Shown here piece after piece: positions 20,260 through 32,439 of a DNA stretch of 64,000 nucleotides. The notes beneath the pieces are model-generated. The model worked only from the letters and a program-made list of their open reading frames with translations. It was not told where the DNA came from and searched no databases. A program made the translations under genes and the position numbers. Origin of the DNA: Amorphophallus konjac. Its lineage: Eukaryota; Streptophyta; Magnoliopsida; Alismatales; Araceae. The stretch is from NCBI GenBank assembly GCA_022559845.1, contig CM040120.1, positions 312,418,855-312,482,854 on the forward strand, read 5' to 3'. Numbering within the stretch: the stretch's first letter is position 1; every line of letters starts with the position of its first letter.

Positions 20260-23200
20260 CCCTTGCACATGTCAAGTTCTCTTCTTATTTTATTGAATTA
20301 TTCCTGGTTTAGGGGTTTGGTGAAAATGTCAGCTAACTGATTGTGTGTATCAATGAATTTCAATTAAAAAACCCCTTTTCCTACATGATCTCTCCGAAAA
20401 TGATGCCATATGTCAATGTGTTTAATTCTAGAATGTTGAACAGGGTTTTTAGACAAATTGATTGCACTAGTATTATCATATAAAATTGGAACATATTTCA
20501 TTTCAACATTCAAATCATGTAATTGATTTTTGATCCAAAGTACTTGGGCTCCACAACTTCCGGCAACTACATACTCAGCCTCGGCCGTTGAGAGAGCTAT
20601 TGAATGTTGTTTCTTGGAATCCCACGAAACTAGGCATCCACCAAGAAACTGACAATACCCACTAGTACTTTTACGATCAACAATACATCCCGCATAATCG
20701 GCATCGGTGTATGCAATCAGATCAAATGAACTACCGATGGAAAACCATAAGGCGAAGTCTACTGTGCCAATCAAATATCTAAAAATCCGTTTAACAGCCA
20801 GTACGTGAGACTCGTTAGGGCATGACTGAAAATGAGCACAGAGACATACACTGTACTGTATGTCAGGACGGCATGCTGTAAGGTACAGTAGTGATCCGAT
20901 CATACCTCAAAACAGTGTGGGATCTACTATTTTACCATTTTCATCTTTGTCTAACTTTGTGGTTGTGGCCATCGGAGTTGACATTGGTTTTGCATCTGCC
21001 ATTTTGTATTTCTTTAAGAGTTCCGTTGTGTATTTGGCTTGGTTAATGAAAATGCCTTCAAATATTTGCTTTACCTACAATCCAAGCAAAAATGTAAGTT
21101 CACCCATTAAGCTCATTTCAAATTCACCCTGTATTATTTGTGCAAAATCATCACATAAGACATCATTAGTAGCTCCAAAAATGATATCATCAACATACAC
21201 TTGAACTACTAATATGTCTTTACCTGATGTTCTTGTGAAGAGTGTTTGATGAACTTTACCTCTCTTGAAGCCATTTTTAAGTAGGAATGAGGTGAGCCTT
21301 TCATACCATGCCCTTGGTACTTACTTCAATCCGTACAAGACTTTCTGCAACTTGTACACATGTTATGGATGTTTGGGTCTTCAAAACCTGGAGGTTGTTC
21401 TATAAAAATATCCTCTTTGATGTATGCATTAAGAAAGCAAATTTAACATCCATTTGAAATAATTTGAAGTTGAGAGAGCAAGCATATGATAGAAGAATCC
21501 GGACTGCTTCTAATCTAGCAACCGGTGTAAAAGACTCATCAAAATCAATACCCATCTCCTGGCTATACCCTTTGGCTACAAGCCGGGCCTTTTTCCTAAC
21601 CACCAATCCCATGTCATTTAGCTTATTTCTAAAAATCCAACGGGTTCTAATTATAGGATGATTCTTAGTACGCAGCACGAGAGACCACACCTGGTTTCTT
21701 TCGAACTGGTGTAGCTCTTCATGCATAGCCTGGATCTAGGATTCATTTTGAAGAGCTTCATGGACATCCTTTGGCTCTTCTTGAGAAATAAAAGCCATCA
21801 AATCCTCTTCCTCCACTTGCCTTAGTGAGGATCTAGTTTTTACACCATCTTCAAGATTACCAATTATATTTTCAACAAGGTGATCTTTCAAGAGCGTTGA
21901 AGCTCTAGGCAAGTCGGGGTGCTGCATTGGTTGTACTTGAAGTGTTTCAATTGAGGTATCCACATCATCTTCATCCTTGCTGGGGTTCCTTCCGTTGGTT
22001 CATTCTTAGCCTTAGATGATCCAGCATCATTTGGATTTTTAAAAGGTTCATCTGCATCCAAAATTGGAGTGAGTTGATTTGTCAGTTTTGATTTAGATTC
22101 ATCAAAAATAACATGAGGACTTTCTTCAACAACTAAAGTCCTCTTATTAAACACTCTAAAAGCTCTAGAATTTAATACACAACCTAGGAAGATTCCTTTG
22201 TCACTCTTCTCATCAAACGTACTTAGGTTAGTCTTACCATTATTCATGATGTAGCAAGGGCAACCAAAGGGTTTGAAGTAGGAGATATTTGGTTTCTTAC
22301 CCTTGTAGAGCTCGTATGGGGTTTTCTTTTAAGATGGGTTGCCCTGTTGATGATGTATCATGCAATACATACAGCCTCAGCCCAGAAGTATTTTGGTAGG
22401 GAGTTTTTGCTTAACATGGTCCATGCCATGTCCATGAACGTTCTGTTCTTCCTTTCCACTACACCATTTTGCTGAGGCATCCTTGGTGATGAGAAGTTGT
22501 GTGTATCCCTGCTCTTTACAAAAGCTACTGAAATCATAATTTTCAAACTCACCAACATGATCACTTTGAATGGTGGTGATGAGGTAGCCTTTATCATTTT
22601 AGATTTTTTTGCAAAACACTTGAAACTCCATCAAGGCTCACTTTTATTGGCTAGAAATAATACCCATTGAAACCTAGAGTAATCATCAACAATAACAAAT
22701 CCAAAATATTTGCCTCCTAGGCTGGATGTCCTAGTGGGGCAAAAAAAATCAAGATGCAGCAATTCTAAAGGTCGGGAGGTAGAAACAATGTTCTTATTTT
22801 TAAAAAAAATGTGTGTTTGCTTGCCTTTTGTGCAAGCCTCACAGATTTTGTCACTTTCAAATTTTAATTTTGACAAGCCATTCACCAAGTCATGTCTAGA
22901 TAATTTGGAGATTACTCTAAACCTAGCATGACCTAATCTTCGGTGCCATAACCATGCATTTTCATGATTATTTGCTACCAAGCACACATCATCACGTGAG
23001 ACATCATCAATATCAATAGTGTACACATTGTTCTTCCTTTTTCCAATGAATTTAATTTCATTTGTGACTTTGTTCATGACAAGGCAATGGGTTTCATCAA
23101 AAATAATTTTAAAACCCTTGTCACATAATTGGCTTATGCTCAGTAAATTGTGATTCAAACCCTTCACTAAAAGTATATTTTCAATTAGGGTTTCAGAATT

Positions 23201-23345
23201 CTTACCTACGTTGCCAAAACCAATGATTTTACCTTTATCTGTTCCTCCAAAGGCAACTGAGCCTCCTTCCTTGTCCTGCAGCGTAGAGAACACCTTCCTG
23301 TCCCCTGTCATATGCCTTGAGCAACCGTTGTCCAGGTACCATTTG
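20260..23345 (-). pseudogene. Pol of element III: protease, integrase, RT, RNase H
   Basis: Domains in copia order. Protease: WYLDNGCSRHMTGD near 23343-23303 (DNG where DSG is usual). GAG-pre-integrase: WLWHRRLGHARF and CEACTKGKQ near 23000-22830. Integrase core: LHLDFF, VDDYSRF, PQQNGVVERKNR (22760-22440). Hinge and RT: WSLV...[30 protein letters not shown] (21720-21440). RT active site YVDD at 21197-21186. RNase H: TDADYAG, STSGYCQFLGG, AEAEYVV, then HNQLADIFTKPL (20903-20270). Fragments lie in different frames, with stops (for example TAA near 20370), so the enzyme is not made. When intact it would reverse-transcribe and integrate the element, and could serve the gag-only relatives. Confidence 0.9.
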
Positions 23346-23386
23346 CTCCCCCTGGCTTCAAGGCAAATCTGTAAGATGTAATATTC

Positions 23387-25206
23387 TCATCCAATTTTTT
23401 TTGGTACCCAAACTAATTTGGGTCCATAAGAGTTAGTCCAATTCTGCACATATCTTTTTCTGATCCAAACAGCATGATTTCTTAGTATGTTTTGTTTGAA
23501 CCAATAATTTGTAATAACATGACCAAATCTACCACAATGGAAGCAGTTGACATTTGAAAATCTTCTTTGGAATTTTTATGGTTTAGGTTGGACATGTGTT
23601 GACTTTGTGTGTGAGCATGATGCATATTTTTTTTCATGCACAAAAGATGTTGTTATCTTGTGCTTAAAAGATTTTTTATTTTGGGGAATGTACCCCAAAC
23701 CTTCTTTCTGGAAGTTGACTTTAACTCTCAGCAAATTATTTAGGTTTTGTTTACCTTTAACGAACCTAAAAAGAGTGAACTGCAAATCAGTCACTTATTT
23801 ATTCAAACTCACATTTTTATTTTTAAGTTCTTAAATTGAGGATGTCAGAACTTCTTTTTCATTTTTTAATTTTCAGGAAGTTTTTCTATTTCAGACATTT
23901 TACATAGTAACTCTTCTTGGGTTTTCTCAATGTCTGAAATTGTTTGTAACAGACTTTCTTTCTCTTCTGTTAATTCGAACCATTCCTGTTCAAGTTTTTT
24001 AAATTTAATAGAAGAACCCTCGTGGGTTAAATCTTTGATTTTCTTCTTGAGAGTTTTATTTTTTGACCTTGTTTTTTTGTATTTTTCGTACAGTTTTTCA
24101 TACACCGATTCCCATTGTTTATTTGAAATAAAATTAGGGTTAGAGTTTACCTCAGTTGAGTCTTCTTCATGTGCCATAAGGCACAAACTCTCCATGAGCT
24201 CCCCGAGCTCTTCTTCGGACCGTTCGTCCTCTTCGTCGCTCCATATGGTGACCATGGCTTTAGGCTTCCTGAACTTCTCCTTCTTGAATTTTCTTTTGAA
24301 ATCCGGGCACTCTCCTCTCATGTGCCCGGGCTTCTTGCATTCATAGCAGATGACATTATTGGGCTTGCTCGGCTTCCCCTTGGTTTGAGCCGGCCTTCTT
24401 TGCCCTTTTTTTAAATTTCCTTGAAAGTTTTTCTTCCTTCTCAGAAATTTCTTTACTTGGCGGGTTAGCATGGCCAAGTCTTCTTTTTGTCGCTTCCTTT
24501 GCTGGACTCCTCTCCTTGGGAGTCATCATCAGTTTGGTTTGCTTTCAAAGCCACCGTTTTCTTCTTCTTGGACTCCTCCTCCGTAGTTCACTTAATATTT
24601 ATCTCATAGGTCATGAGTAACCCTTTGAGCTCGTCCAAGGAGAGTATGTACAAATTCTTGGAATCCTCAATGACTGTGGCCTTGGTGTGCCACGTAGGTG
24701 GAAGAGATCTTAACACCTTCCTCACCAGTTCGGAGTTGGTGTATTCTTTTCCAAGACCTTTGAGACCGTTGGTGATCTCTGTTAGTCCTGCAAACATTTC
24801 AGAGATTGTCTCTTAAGGTTTCATCTTGAAAAGCTCATAATCTCTGACAAGCAAGTTTGCTTTCGTCTCTTTCACTTCAGAGGTTCCTTCATAGATGAGC
24901 CACAATTTGTCCCACATTTCTTTTGCAGAACTGCACATAGAAACATGAGAGAACCCGGTGGATGGCACATTGCATGATATTCATAGCATTGAAATTTACG
25001 ATTGATTTTTTAATTTCTTCATGTGTCCACTTGTCCTCATCAGCGGGAAGGTCATAAGGACCCTTGTCCACAACCCTCCAGATCCCGTACTCTTGGGCTC
25101 TAAGAAAGACATGCATTCTATTTTTCCAATAAGAATAATTTGAGACATCAAAGAAAGGAGGTCGGTGGATAGAGTGACCCTCAGGCATCATCCCCTTGTT
25201 GGCCAT
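23387..25206 (-). pseudogene. Gag of element III (full-length type)
   Basis: ATG lies at 25206-25204, about 50 nt after the primer site. A complete copia Gag (UBN2) domain can be followed: FFDVSNYSYWKNRM, GPYDLP, then LTEITNGLKGLGKEYTNSEL, VLRSLPPTWHTK and LDELKGLLMTYE (24797-24588). A knuckle CYECKKPGHMRGEC follows near 24350-24308. Then come an acidic region, a coiled coil (24100-23866), LLRVKVNFQKEGLGY, a second knuckle-like CFHCGRFGHVITNYW that has lost its last Cys, and the WVPKK end at 23387. Frame changes and stops (for example after EMFKMKP, near 24815) make it a pseudogene. It is the reference for the deletion seen in elements I and II. Confidence 0.85.
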
Positions 25207-25256
25207 TGATTTGGATCTGTCTCTAGATCGTTAGATCTGTGAAAAATAGAGCCTTA

Positions 25257-25268
25257 GCTCTGACACCA
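25257..25268 (-). promoter_or_regulatory. Primer-binding site of element III
   Basis: The minus strand reads TGGTGTCAGAGC, one mismatch from the usual TGGTATCAGAGC, starting two bases after the LTR end (ACTTCA, AT). Confidence 0.85.
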
Positions 25269-25290
25269 ATTGAAGTCCCGCGATCAATGA

Positions 25291-25319
25291 CACCTAACAG
25301 GGGGGGGGTGAATTGGGTG
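25291..25319 (-). ncRNA. C-loop hairpin near LTR end, element III copy
   Basis: Minus strand: CACCCAA, loop with a nine-C run, then UUAGGUG. Six of seven pairs form; one C-A mismatch breaks the stem. It lies 20 nt before the LTR end, as in element II. Confidence 0.65.
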
Positions 25320-25437
25320 ATTATAGTTTTTAAGTAATTTTTACCAGATTTAAATAGATATGTTGAAATAGCAACTAGGAAATTCATATCTGTTACAATA
25401 CAGATAAGATCTATCAAAATCAATCACCACGATAGTT

Positions 25438-25546
25438 CTTCGATACTAGTCGGAGGTATGAATCTGAAGATCCTACTCACGTAAAGTGTTATTATCTTGA
25501 CAAGACTAGCCTTGTCAATTCAAACCCACATTTCGATATACCAAAG
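25438..25546 (-). ncRNA. Recurrent structured RNA segment, copy F (inside LTR leader)
   Basis: The outer stem CUUUGGUAU/GUAUCGAAG has nine pairs including three G-U. AUCGAAAUGUGG and ACCUCCGACUA flank it inside. Inner hairpins are UUGACAAG...CUUGUCAA (eight pairs), CACUUUACGUGAGU, and GGAUC-UUCA-GAUUC. It sits in U5, about 165 nt before the LTR end, so it would be in the 5' leader of the genomic RNA. Confidence 0.72.
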
Positions 25547-25670
25547 ATCTATTATAGAAAAGATTGATAATGCTTGATCAAAAAGAGAAAACGTGAAAAA
25601 ATTAATATGCACGAACAATCACACAAAATGGGGGTAGATGAAATGGGCCAAACCACATGATAGATAGCGA

Positions 25671-25714
25671 TTTTTAGGTGGTTCGGATGCAACAATGGCA
25701 ACCTACGTCCACTC
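25671..25714 (-). ncRNA. GGGUGG/CCACCU-type leader hairpin, element III copy
   Basis: Minus strand: GAGUGGACGUAGG ... CCGAACCACCUAAAAA. The outer stem is as in the other LTRs. The inner stem GGUUGC/GCAUCC differs in sequence, with one mismatch. Confidence 0.6.
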
Positions 25715-26156
25715 CACATGATCCGTGAGGATTCACACACTATCTTGTAAGAGATTACAAGATAAAAACCACACACACTGATCTGAATAGATCCGCACAC
25801 ATACACACAATGATCTAAAGAGATCCACACACACACACACAAGATGTTCACAGATTTAGAAGGAAATACACACTTGAAGCTCAAGACAAAATAGATGAAG
25901 AATATGAAATGACAGAGCTCAGATCTAGGTTCCCACTTGATGAAAGATGCAGATCTTGAAGCAAGGTTTGCTTCTCCACTTGATTTCCACTTGATTGGCT
26001 TCAAAATGATATTCAAATGCTTGGATCTTGATGAAGAGTTGCTAGACGGAGTACTGTTCATGCAGTGCTTCTGGTTCTTGCAGTAGCTCACCATCTTCCC
26101 TTGATGGCCTCTCTTTGATTCCTTGAATGATTAGGGTTTCTTCCCCCAAAAATGTG

Positions 26157-26164
26157 TTTTTATA
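26157..26164 (-). promoter_or_regulatory. TATA box of element III LTR
   Basis: The minus strand reads GATATAAAAACACA. It lies downstream of the GGTCGACC palindrome cluster, with a leader containing AACCCTAATC after it. Confidence 0.6.
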
Positions 26165-26289
26165 TCACTTGGGGTAGTCAAGAGACATGGCAAAATAGCA
26201 TCCCACCTTTCTTGGTAGATTCGAAGGCTTTGGGACTCAAAAGTCCAAAAGAGAGGGCTACCCACATTGTGGAATTCACGAGTCAACAA

Positions 26290-26490
26290 AAGTGGCTTCA
26301 AAGGGGTCGATCGACCGAATTATGTCGGTCGGTCGACCGATCGCTGGGCAACTGCAGACCGTTCAGCTCTGGGAAAATTGATCGATCGATCTAGGGTCAT
26401 CGGTCGACCAAACTCCGTAACTCTACAAAGTTCTGAATTCTGGTATTTTGGTCGACCGACCAAACTTCATTGGTCGACCGAAACCAATAA
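26290..26490 (-). promoter_or_regulatory. GGTCGACC palindrome cluster in U3 of element III
   Basis: Several overlapping copies of CGGTCGACCG and TCGATCGA words occur (near 26300-26345, 26380-26410 and 26450-26485). The spacing and position relative to TATA are like the cluster in the element II LTR, although the surrounding sequence differs. Confidence 0.7.
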
Positions 26491-26729
26491 AACCTGTAAA
26501 ACAAGTTTGTTAGCCAAAGAAAACATACCCATATGACAGAGGCATTGTATGCCCATCTTGTTTCATTTCTTTTGAGTTCATTTGACTTATTCTAGGCATC
26601 CTGGAAGCTTGATCATTTGAGCATTGGTGTTCATTGTTGATAGTTTTTTTGTGTGATGAATGATGTGAATGTGAAGGTGTGTGAGAAATATGAGAAAGTG
26701 TGTGAGCACGTAATGACCTAACTCCAACA

Positions 26730-29232
26730 ATCACAAGATCAAGAGCATGGGCATGTCATCAATGTTTATGAAGAGGAAAAATAAAAACACACGCCGGGGC
26801 GTGGAACAAAGGAATAAAATAAAAACACACACCTTGGGTGTGGAGCAAATAAAGTAAAGAAAAAGCAAGCAAAGGTGATAACAAAGATGAACCGATACCC
26901 AACAAAGGATGTGTGATTGCCACCAAAGTAATTAAAGCAGTAAAACTACAATAATACCTTGGAAAGAGTCGGTTGAAGTCACCCGCCCATGGGAGAGAGA
27001 AAACCAGGCGCACAGTCAAAAAATGGTCCAGAATATGATCGCTATCCAGCAGAAAATGGTCTTCCAGATGACCGCTAGAGCACCCAGAACAGTAGTTTGG
27101 AACTTAATCTCCACCCCTCCTGGCCGGCCAAAAAGTTTGGGCCTCATGCAATGAGTCCTACAAACCTGCGAGAAAGTATAGACAAGAAGAAAAACAACCT
27201 AATTATCCCTTGGGACAAGTGTAGTAACTATACTGCAATTAGGCTAATATGCATAAAAGAAGGGTGGATACCTGGGAGGTTTGGTTTTTTAACCCCTGTG
27301 GGGCGTGAAAAAGATAGGAGGATGTTTTGAAAAGATGATTGAATGTAGAGAACATGGAGAAAAGAAGAGGGAAGATGCTATGGATGCCTGGGAATAATGG
27401 ACAAAACCAAAGACCAAAGAACACAAACTAGACCAAAGAACTTTGTACTACGTGAATTAGAAGCTTGGTGGATGTGGAAGCAGCTTCTCCTTGGTTGGAA
27501 GTAGCTCCAGAACGCAACAGCACTTCGACGCAATCTCCAAAAATCTCCTCCTCAAGCCATGATCTCAAGGGTCTTATTTATAAGCCCTCAAACCCTAAGT
27601 TCGAGTTGGAGGGATAATGACTCAAAAATAGACATGAAACTAGATAATCCTTGAAGATAATACTCCCAAGAGTTCATAGAAACAAACAGAAGGTTCTGGG
27701 AGTCTCTGGTGAGAGGGAAATCAAAGGATGAAGGACTCTAGTTCGTCCACGGCCAAGGAGAGGAAGAACATGCAGAACATGAGTCTCTGTTCCACTAGCG
27801 GTCTTGGGATACACCGCTAGCCACAAGAAAAGGTCGTTCAATAGACTGATAGGAACATGCGTCCAAAATAAGATAAGATTAAAGAGACCCAGTAGGACTC
27901 TCTGCCCATTAGCGGTCTAGAGATGGACCGCCAACGCCATCCTTGCGGTCGTACAATAGATGGCTAGGGGAGAGGACGTGGCAAAAGAGATAAAGGCTAA
28001 TAAATCCACAACTTAATCTACAAAATAATCGTCATTAGCCCTTATCTAGGCCCAATAAGGTGAAGTGACAAGAAATCAATGAAGCTAGGTCCAACCAAGG
28101 AGAATGACCCATAAAATTAGGCCCAAAACTAACCAAAAATGGCCCAATAAGCAGTGAATAACTCGGGACATCATAAAAAAATAGATAAGGAGATGACCGA
28201 ACTCATTGGTCATAAAACGAGTGTCAACAGATGCCCCTCATTAACATCCTCTTTGCAGGGGAGCAAGCGGAGGTGAAGCGAAAGTGACATGGAATCATGG
28301 AGGTGAAGTGAAAATGAAGCGAAGTGGACTGAAAAGCGGGTGTTAAGGTAAACTGACACCTGTCCTCAACCAATGAGCGATAGGAATCTTCCAGAAAACT
28401 TCGAATCAATCACAAGGAACGGTAAAACCAAATGACGCATGCCTGGAGGAACTAACAACTAAAGGAAAGGAAAACACGACCAACCTCCTCACTAGGACGC
28501 ACAGCTGATAGGTGGTCGGAGCAACTGGAAAAGTAAAGAGACAAGCAACTATACTCCAGACAGGAATCTCAGCTCAACCAAACCGAGCAAATAGATCGAA
28601 GGAAACCTTCCAATTCAGAGTGGAATGACTCTCCTTACTCAAGAGAATGGACACATAGTTATCCACCATTACTGAGACACTTTAGACAGATGAGGGCGCG
28701 TGAATGCTCAAAGATGTGCATGATCCATGCTGGGCTAAAATAAAAAGAAATCATCAAAATGAATGCAAAGAAAGATAAAAATAGGAAGATACTCGAGAAT
28801 AGTATTGCTAGATTGGATAAATCAGGGTCAAGATACTATCTGCAACCACGGCGTGTAAGATAGAACCATCGTCCCCCAACTTTTCCAACCTAATGGCCTA
28901 TCCAACGATTAAACATGTGCACCTAGATCATCATCATTTTTGTTAAAGGGGAACATCAGATCCCAGAACACATGAATGACTAGTCAGTTCTCGAGGTAAT
29001 ATATCATAGATACCATATAGTAATACATTAAGGGCCTAGGGATCGAGATACTTACCTGACTTATCTGCTCGACGATGTGATGGCGTAACATGTGATGGCA
29101 TTTGTGATTTTGACAAATAAAAGGGTTAGCCATCAATAATTATATATAAGATAATCATTAAGCATAAACAAGATATGAACCGTGCCAAGAGCAAAATGTT
29201 TCAAATCATCTCAGAACATCAGGAATAAAACG
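26730..29232 (-). mobile_element. Element VI: 3' end (LTR and 3' UTR) of a further minus-strand LTR element
   Basis: On the minus strand a purine tract, ATGAGGGGCATC (28241-28230), precedes TGTTGACACTCG at 28229, which looks like an LTR start. The LTR would run down to about 26730, where element III begins. It contains a stem CTAGCGGT/ACCGCTAG (27795-27820), a second GCGGTC/GACCGC stem (about 27912-27931), and TATAAATA (27582-27575) followed by a leader with AACCCT-like words upstream. Positions 28230-29232 are non-coding internal sequence. The LTR start resembles Tat-type gypsy LTRs, but no coding region is present to confirm this. Confidence 0.55.
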
Positions 29233-29250
29233 TGATAGGATCGGTGCGAT

Positions 29251-29277
29251 GGATTCAGAGGGGGGGTGAATGAATCC
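29251..29277 (-). ncRNA. C-loop hairpin near LTR end, element V copy
   Basis: Minus strand: GGAUUCA, loop UUCACCCCCCCUC-like, UGAAUCC; a perfect 7-bp stem. In element IV the same stem is GUAUUCA/UGAAUAC, a compensating change. Confidence 0.7.
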
Positions 29278-29420
29278 CACCCTTAAAAACTTTTCGCTCA
29301 AACAATATTGCGGAATTAAAACACAGATGGCTTAAACAATAGAGCAAATATGTAGCGCGCCTAAAACATTCATCTAGCGGAAGTAACCACGAAATCAAAC
29401 AACCACTGCACAGTAGATTT

Positions 29421-29458
29421 CTTAGGTGGTTCGGTCACCAAGACCTACATCCACCCCT
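29421..29458 (-). ncRNA. GGGUGG/CCACCU leader hairpin, element V copy
   Basis: Minus strand: GGGUGGAUGUAGGUC, loop UUGGU, GACCGAACCACCU. Both outer and inner stems pair fully. Confidence 0.65.
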
Positions 29459-30249
29459 CACTCCAAACCGGAGTGAGGCTTCCACTAGCTAGCGCTAGAA
29501 CCGCAGACTCAATCTACAAACACTTGCTGCCAAACAGCTTGACCAGGGGAACAACCTCCCCTCTTTCTCCAGACCGGAGAGACACACCAAGTGACTCCCA
29601 GCCACATGGAACCGGAGACTAGGTCTCTCTTCCTACAGACTAGGAGGGAACCCACAAGTGACTCCCAGCCACTTACAAATCGAAGACACAAGGTCTCCCT
29701 TCTCCTGAGTCCACAGGAGGAACCCGACCTCTATCCAGAGAATCGGAAGAACAAAGGTAATCAGAGAAACAAAAGGAAAAATAAGAAATGAAAATGACAC
29801 AGCAAACAGAAAGTTGGAAATGAAATCACAATTTGGCTCTTGCAGGAGCTGACTGGCTTGGATATGATCCACGGTCTAGCAGGATCTAATCTTCTGATGA
29901 AGCTTCTTATCTCTCGATCTCTCCTCTTCTTACTATTCTTTTTCTTCTCTGCTTCTTCCTCTCACTGTCTACTCTTCTTCTCTCAATCCTCAGGAGCTCT
30001 CTCTCTTTCTCTTTTTCTTCTGCTGCACTCTTCTTCTATTTCTTCTTCTTCTGCTCTCTGCCTCTCTTGTTCTTCACTCACAGTCTCGATCAGCCCCCTT
30101 CAAAAATCTCACTTCTGCGGATGAAGAAACTTCATATATATATCAGCAGCAACTAGGGCGTGTGCCCCCTTTATCCAGAGGACACCTCGGATCACGTGCC
30201 AGGTGCCAACCTCGGATCACGTGCCCATTCATCAGCTGTACATTGAAAT

Positions 30250-31302
30250 AATTACTTCAGTCGATCAACAAATAATGTATAGACTTAATGAAAATAATGC
30301 ATGAGCGTGTACAGACTTTAGATGCAGCAAGTAGGCAAGTATGTACATTGGTGAGAGTGTATAGACTTGAAGCCCTTCAAGCGACCTCAATGTACAGACT
30401 TGCGACAGGCAGCTGGATGATGTATAGACATGCTGTACAGGCTGTGGGACGCAATGTATAGACATTGCAGTGCTGGCTGCCAGCGATGTATAGACATTGC
30501 AGAGTTGCCGTGTACAGACTCTGTGAATGCAAAGCTAAAGCAATGTATAGACTTCATGTGTAGAAGACTAAGGCATTGTACAAACTTCACAAGAAGCGCT
30601 GGACAATGTACAGACTTGTGTTCGTTCAACACACAGGCTGTACAGACCTTGAGGCAAACGCTGTCCAGACTTTGAGGCAAGCTCTGTATAGACATGATGA
30701 GAATGCATGGAACAACCGAATGTATAGACATGAAACAAGGAGTGTATAGACTTGATGTTTATATGCCTGAGAGACCAATGTACAGACTAGCTAAGCTTTC
30801 GCTAAGTCTATATAGACTTGACCATGCAGACGACGACACTAGAGTACAGACTTGAATGCTTTTGCTAAGTCTGTATAGACTTGACTATGCATAGAGGAGT
30901 GTATGGACTTGCTAAGTGTGTGGCGTGCAACTAAGCAATGTTCAAACTTGTGAGTTTTATATGCATGATAGAACAATGTACAAATGCAGTGTATAGACTT
31001 GCTTGAAGAACAATGTGTAGACTTGCAAGTGTGAGACGCTGAATGAGACGTTCGGATGTATAGACTTGGGCTGTACAGACTTGCAGTGTGCAATGCATGC
31101 GATGTATAGACTTTAGGTAATGCATGCAATGCAACACAATGTAAAGACTTAGTTGCTGTATAGACTAGCAAATGCATGAAGAAGCAAGGCAATGCAGACA
31201 TGGCTGTATAGACTTGATAAAGCATCAAAGTACAAGACACTTGGCCAATGTACAGACTTGGAATTGCTTGAAGGCCAATGTATAGACTTGAAACGAAGAC
31301 CA
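30250..31302. repeat. Dispersed TGTATAGACTT array in U3 of element V
   Basis: About 34 copies of TGTAYAGACTT, exact or with one or two changes, occur in 1.05 kb, roughly one per 30 bp, separated by non-repetitive spacers of 13-60 bp. All copies are in one orientation. The array lies upstream of the TATA-like box in the element's own direction. Confidence 0.9.
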
Positions 31303-31320
31303 TGTTGGGTTCGGTGCTAT

Positions 31321-31349
31321 GTATTCAAAGAGGGGGGGTGAATGAATAC
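31321..31349 (-). ncRNA. C-loop hairpin near LTR end, element IV 3' LTR copy
   Basis: Minus strand: GUAUUCA and UGAAUAC (7 bp) around a loop with UUCACCCCCCCUC. The same fold in the 5' LTR is at 38439-38465. Confidence 0.7.
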
Positions 31350-31651
31350 CCTTTAAAAAATATTCGCTCAAATAGAAATTCTAATGCTCAGAACAGCGGA
31401 ATAACAGCACTAAGACTAACTAAGAAAAACTAGTTCAGTCATATGTGAACCTGTAGGCAGAGTACTCCTAAGCAGACATCTAATGAGCGCAGCAATTGGA
31501 CAATTCAAACAACACACAATACCAGTGTCAAATAGATAGCGTGCGCAGCTAATCAACTCTGTTGAACTGGAAGCAAACACATGAAGCGCCCCTATGCAAG
31601 CATCTAGCGGAAGCAATAAAATAGATGAAGAAATCAAACCACTGCACAGAG

Positions 31652-31692
31652 GTTTTTAGGTGGTTCGGTCCAGCAGACCTACATCCACCCCA
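31652..31692 (-). ncRNA. GGGUGG/CCACCU leader hairpin, element IV copy
   Basis: Minus strand: GGGUGGAUGUAGGUC, UGCUG, GACCGAACCACCU. The 5' LTR copy is at 38768-38805, with loop UGCUA. Confidence 0.65.
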
Positions 31693-32232
31693 CACTCAAA
31701 CCAGAGTGTGGATTTCGCTGACTCACAGCTTGAACAGCTGGGCATCACAGCTTGCCATACAACCGCTGGGCAACACAGCTTGCCATCCGAGGAATCCTCC
31801 TCGCCCGCTGAGCAACACAGCTTGCTGTCCAGTGGAATCCACCACTGCAACCGCTGACTAACAACTTGAAGAAAGGATAAAATGGAAAATGAAAACAAGA
31901 ACCAAACAGCACCGAAAAGCTGTAAACAGTGAAGCACAAAATATGGCTCTTAAAGAGCTGACTGGAGTAGATTTGATCCAACTTCCAGTGGGAACGATCA
32001 TCTCTGCTTTTCTCTTCTCTCTCTCTTTCTTCTTCTTCTCTTCACACTCTGCTCTCTCGATCTCTCACTCAATCTCCCTTTCTTTCTCTTTCTCTTCTTC
32101 TCTTTCTCTCTTCTTCTCCTTCTCTTCTCTTCTCTTCCTTTTTCTTCTCTGGATCGAAGACCTCTCTGCACTCTACTTTTTCTTCACAGCTTCTGCTCTA
32201 TCAATTTCGATCAGTCTTCTTCTGTGGAAGAA

Positions 32233-32385
32233 GGCTCGTATATATAGCGGCAGCAGCAGCAGCCAGGGCGCGTGTGGCTTCCATAGTTCCCGCCCTAAGA
32301 ATTCGGACCACGTGGCAGCATCCAGCAGGCTGTCAGTACACGTGTCCTCATCTAGGCACTCTCCTTATCCTCGGATCACGTGCCC
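32233..32385 (-). promoter_or_regulatory. G-box cluster and TATA box of element IV LTR
   Basis: CACGTG cores occur near 32309, 32340 and 32376. The minus-strand TATA box (CTATATATACGAG) lies near 32245-32233. The same arrangement recurs in the 5' LTR (about 39355-39500) and, with other spacing, in element V. CACGTG is the core bound by plant bZIP and bHLH factors. Confidence 0.65.
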
Positions 32386-32439
32386 TTCATTTAGCCTCAC
32401 GAGCAGAGCACCTGTCAGACAAAGTATCAGATTAAGTAT

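Larger units (their letters stand above)
25271..26729 (-). repeat. 5' LTR of element III
   Basis: On the minus strand it begins TGTTGGAGTTAGGTC at 26729 and ends CGCGGGACTTCA at 25271 (1,459 bp). U3 has GGTCGACCGA palindromes (26490-26290) and a TATA box near 26164-26157, followed by a leader with AACCCTAATC. R-U5 has CA/GT-rich runs, the GGGUGG-type hairpin (25671-25714), structured RNA copy F (25438-25546) and the C-loop hairpin (25291-25319). Confidence 0.88.
29233..31302 (-). repeat. LTR of element V, left part (interrupted by element IV)
   Basis: On the plus strand it starts TGATAGGATCGG, matching the layout of the element IV LTR start: ATTCAGAGGGGGGGTGAATGAAT and then CGCTCAAA. No primer-site complement lies to its left, so it is a 3' LTR of a minus-strand element or a solo LTR. 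U3 carries the TGTATAGACTT array (30250-31302), G-boxes near 30195 and 30220, and a TATA-like TATATATA (about 30134-30142). R-U5 is pyrimidine-rich on the plus strand. Confidence 0.72.
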
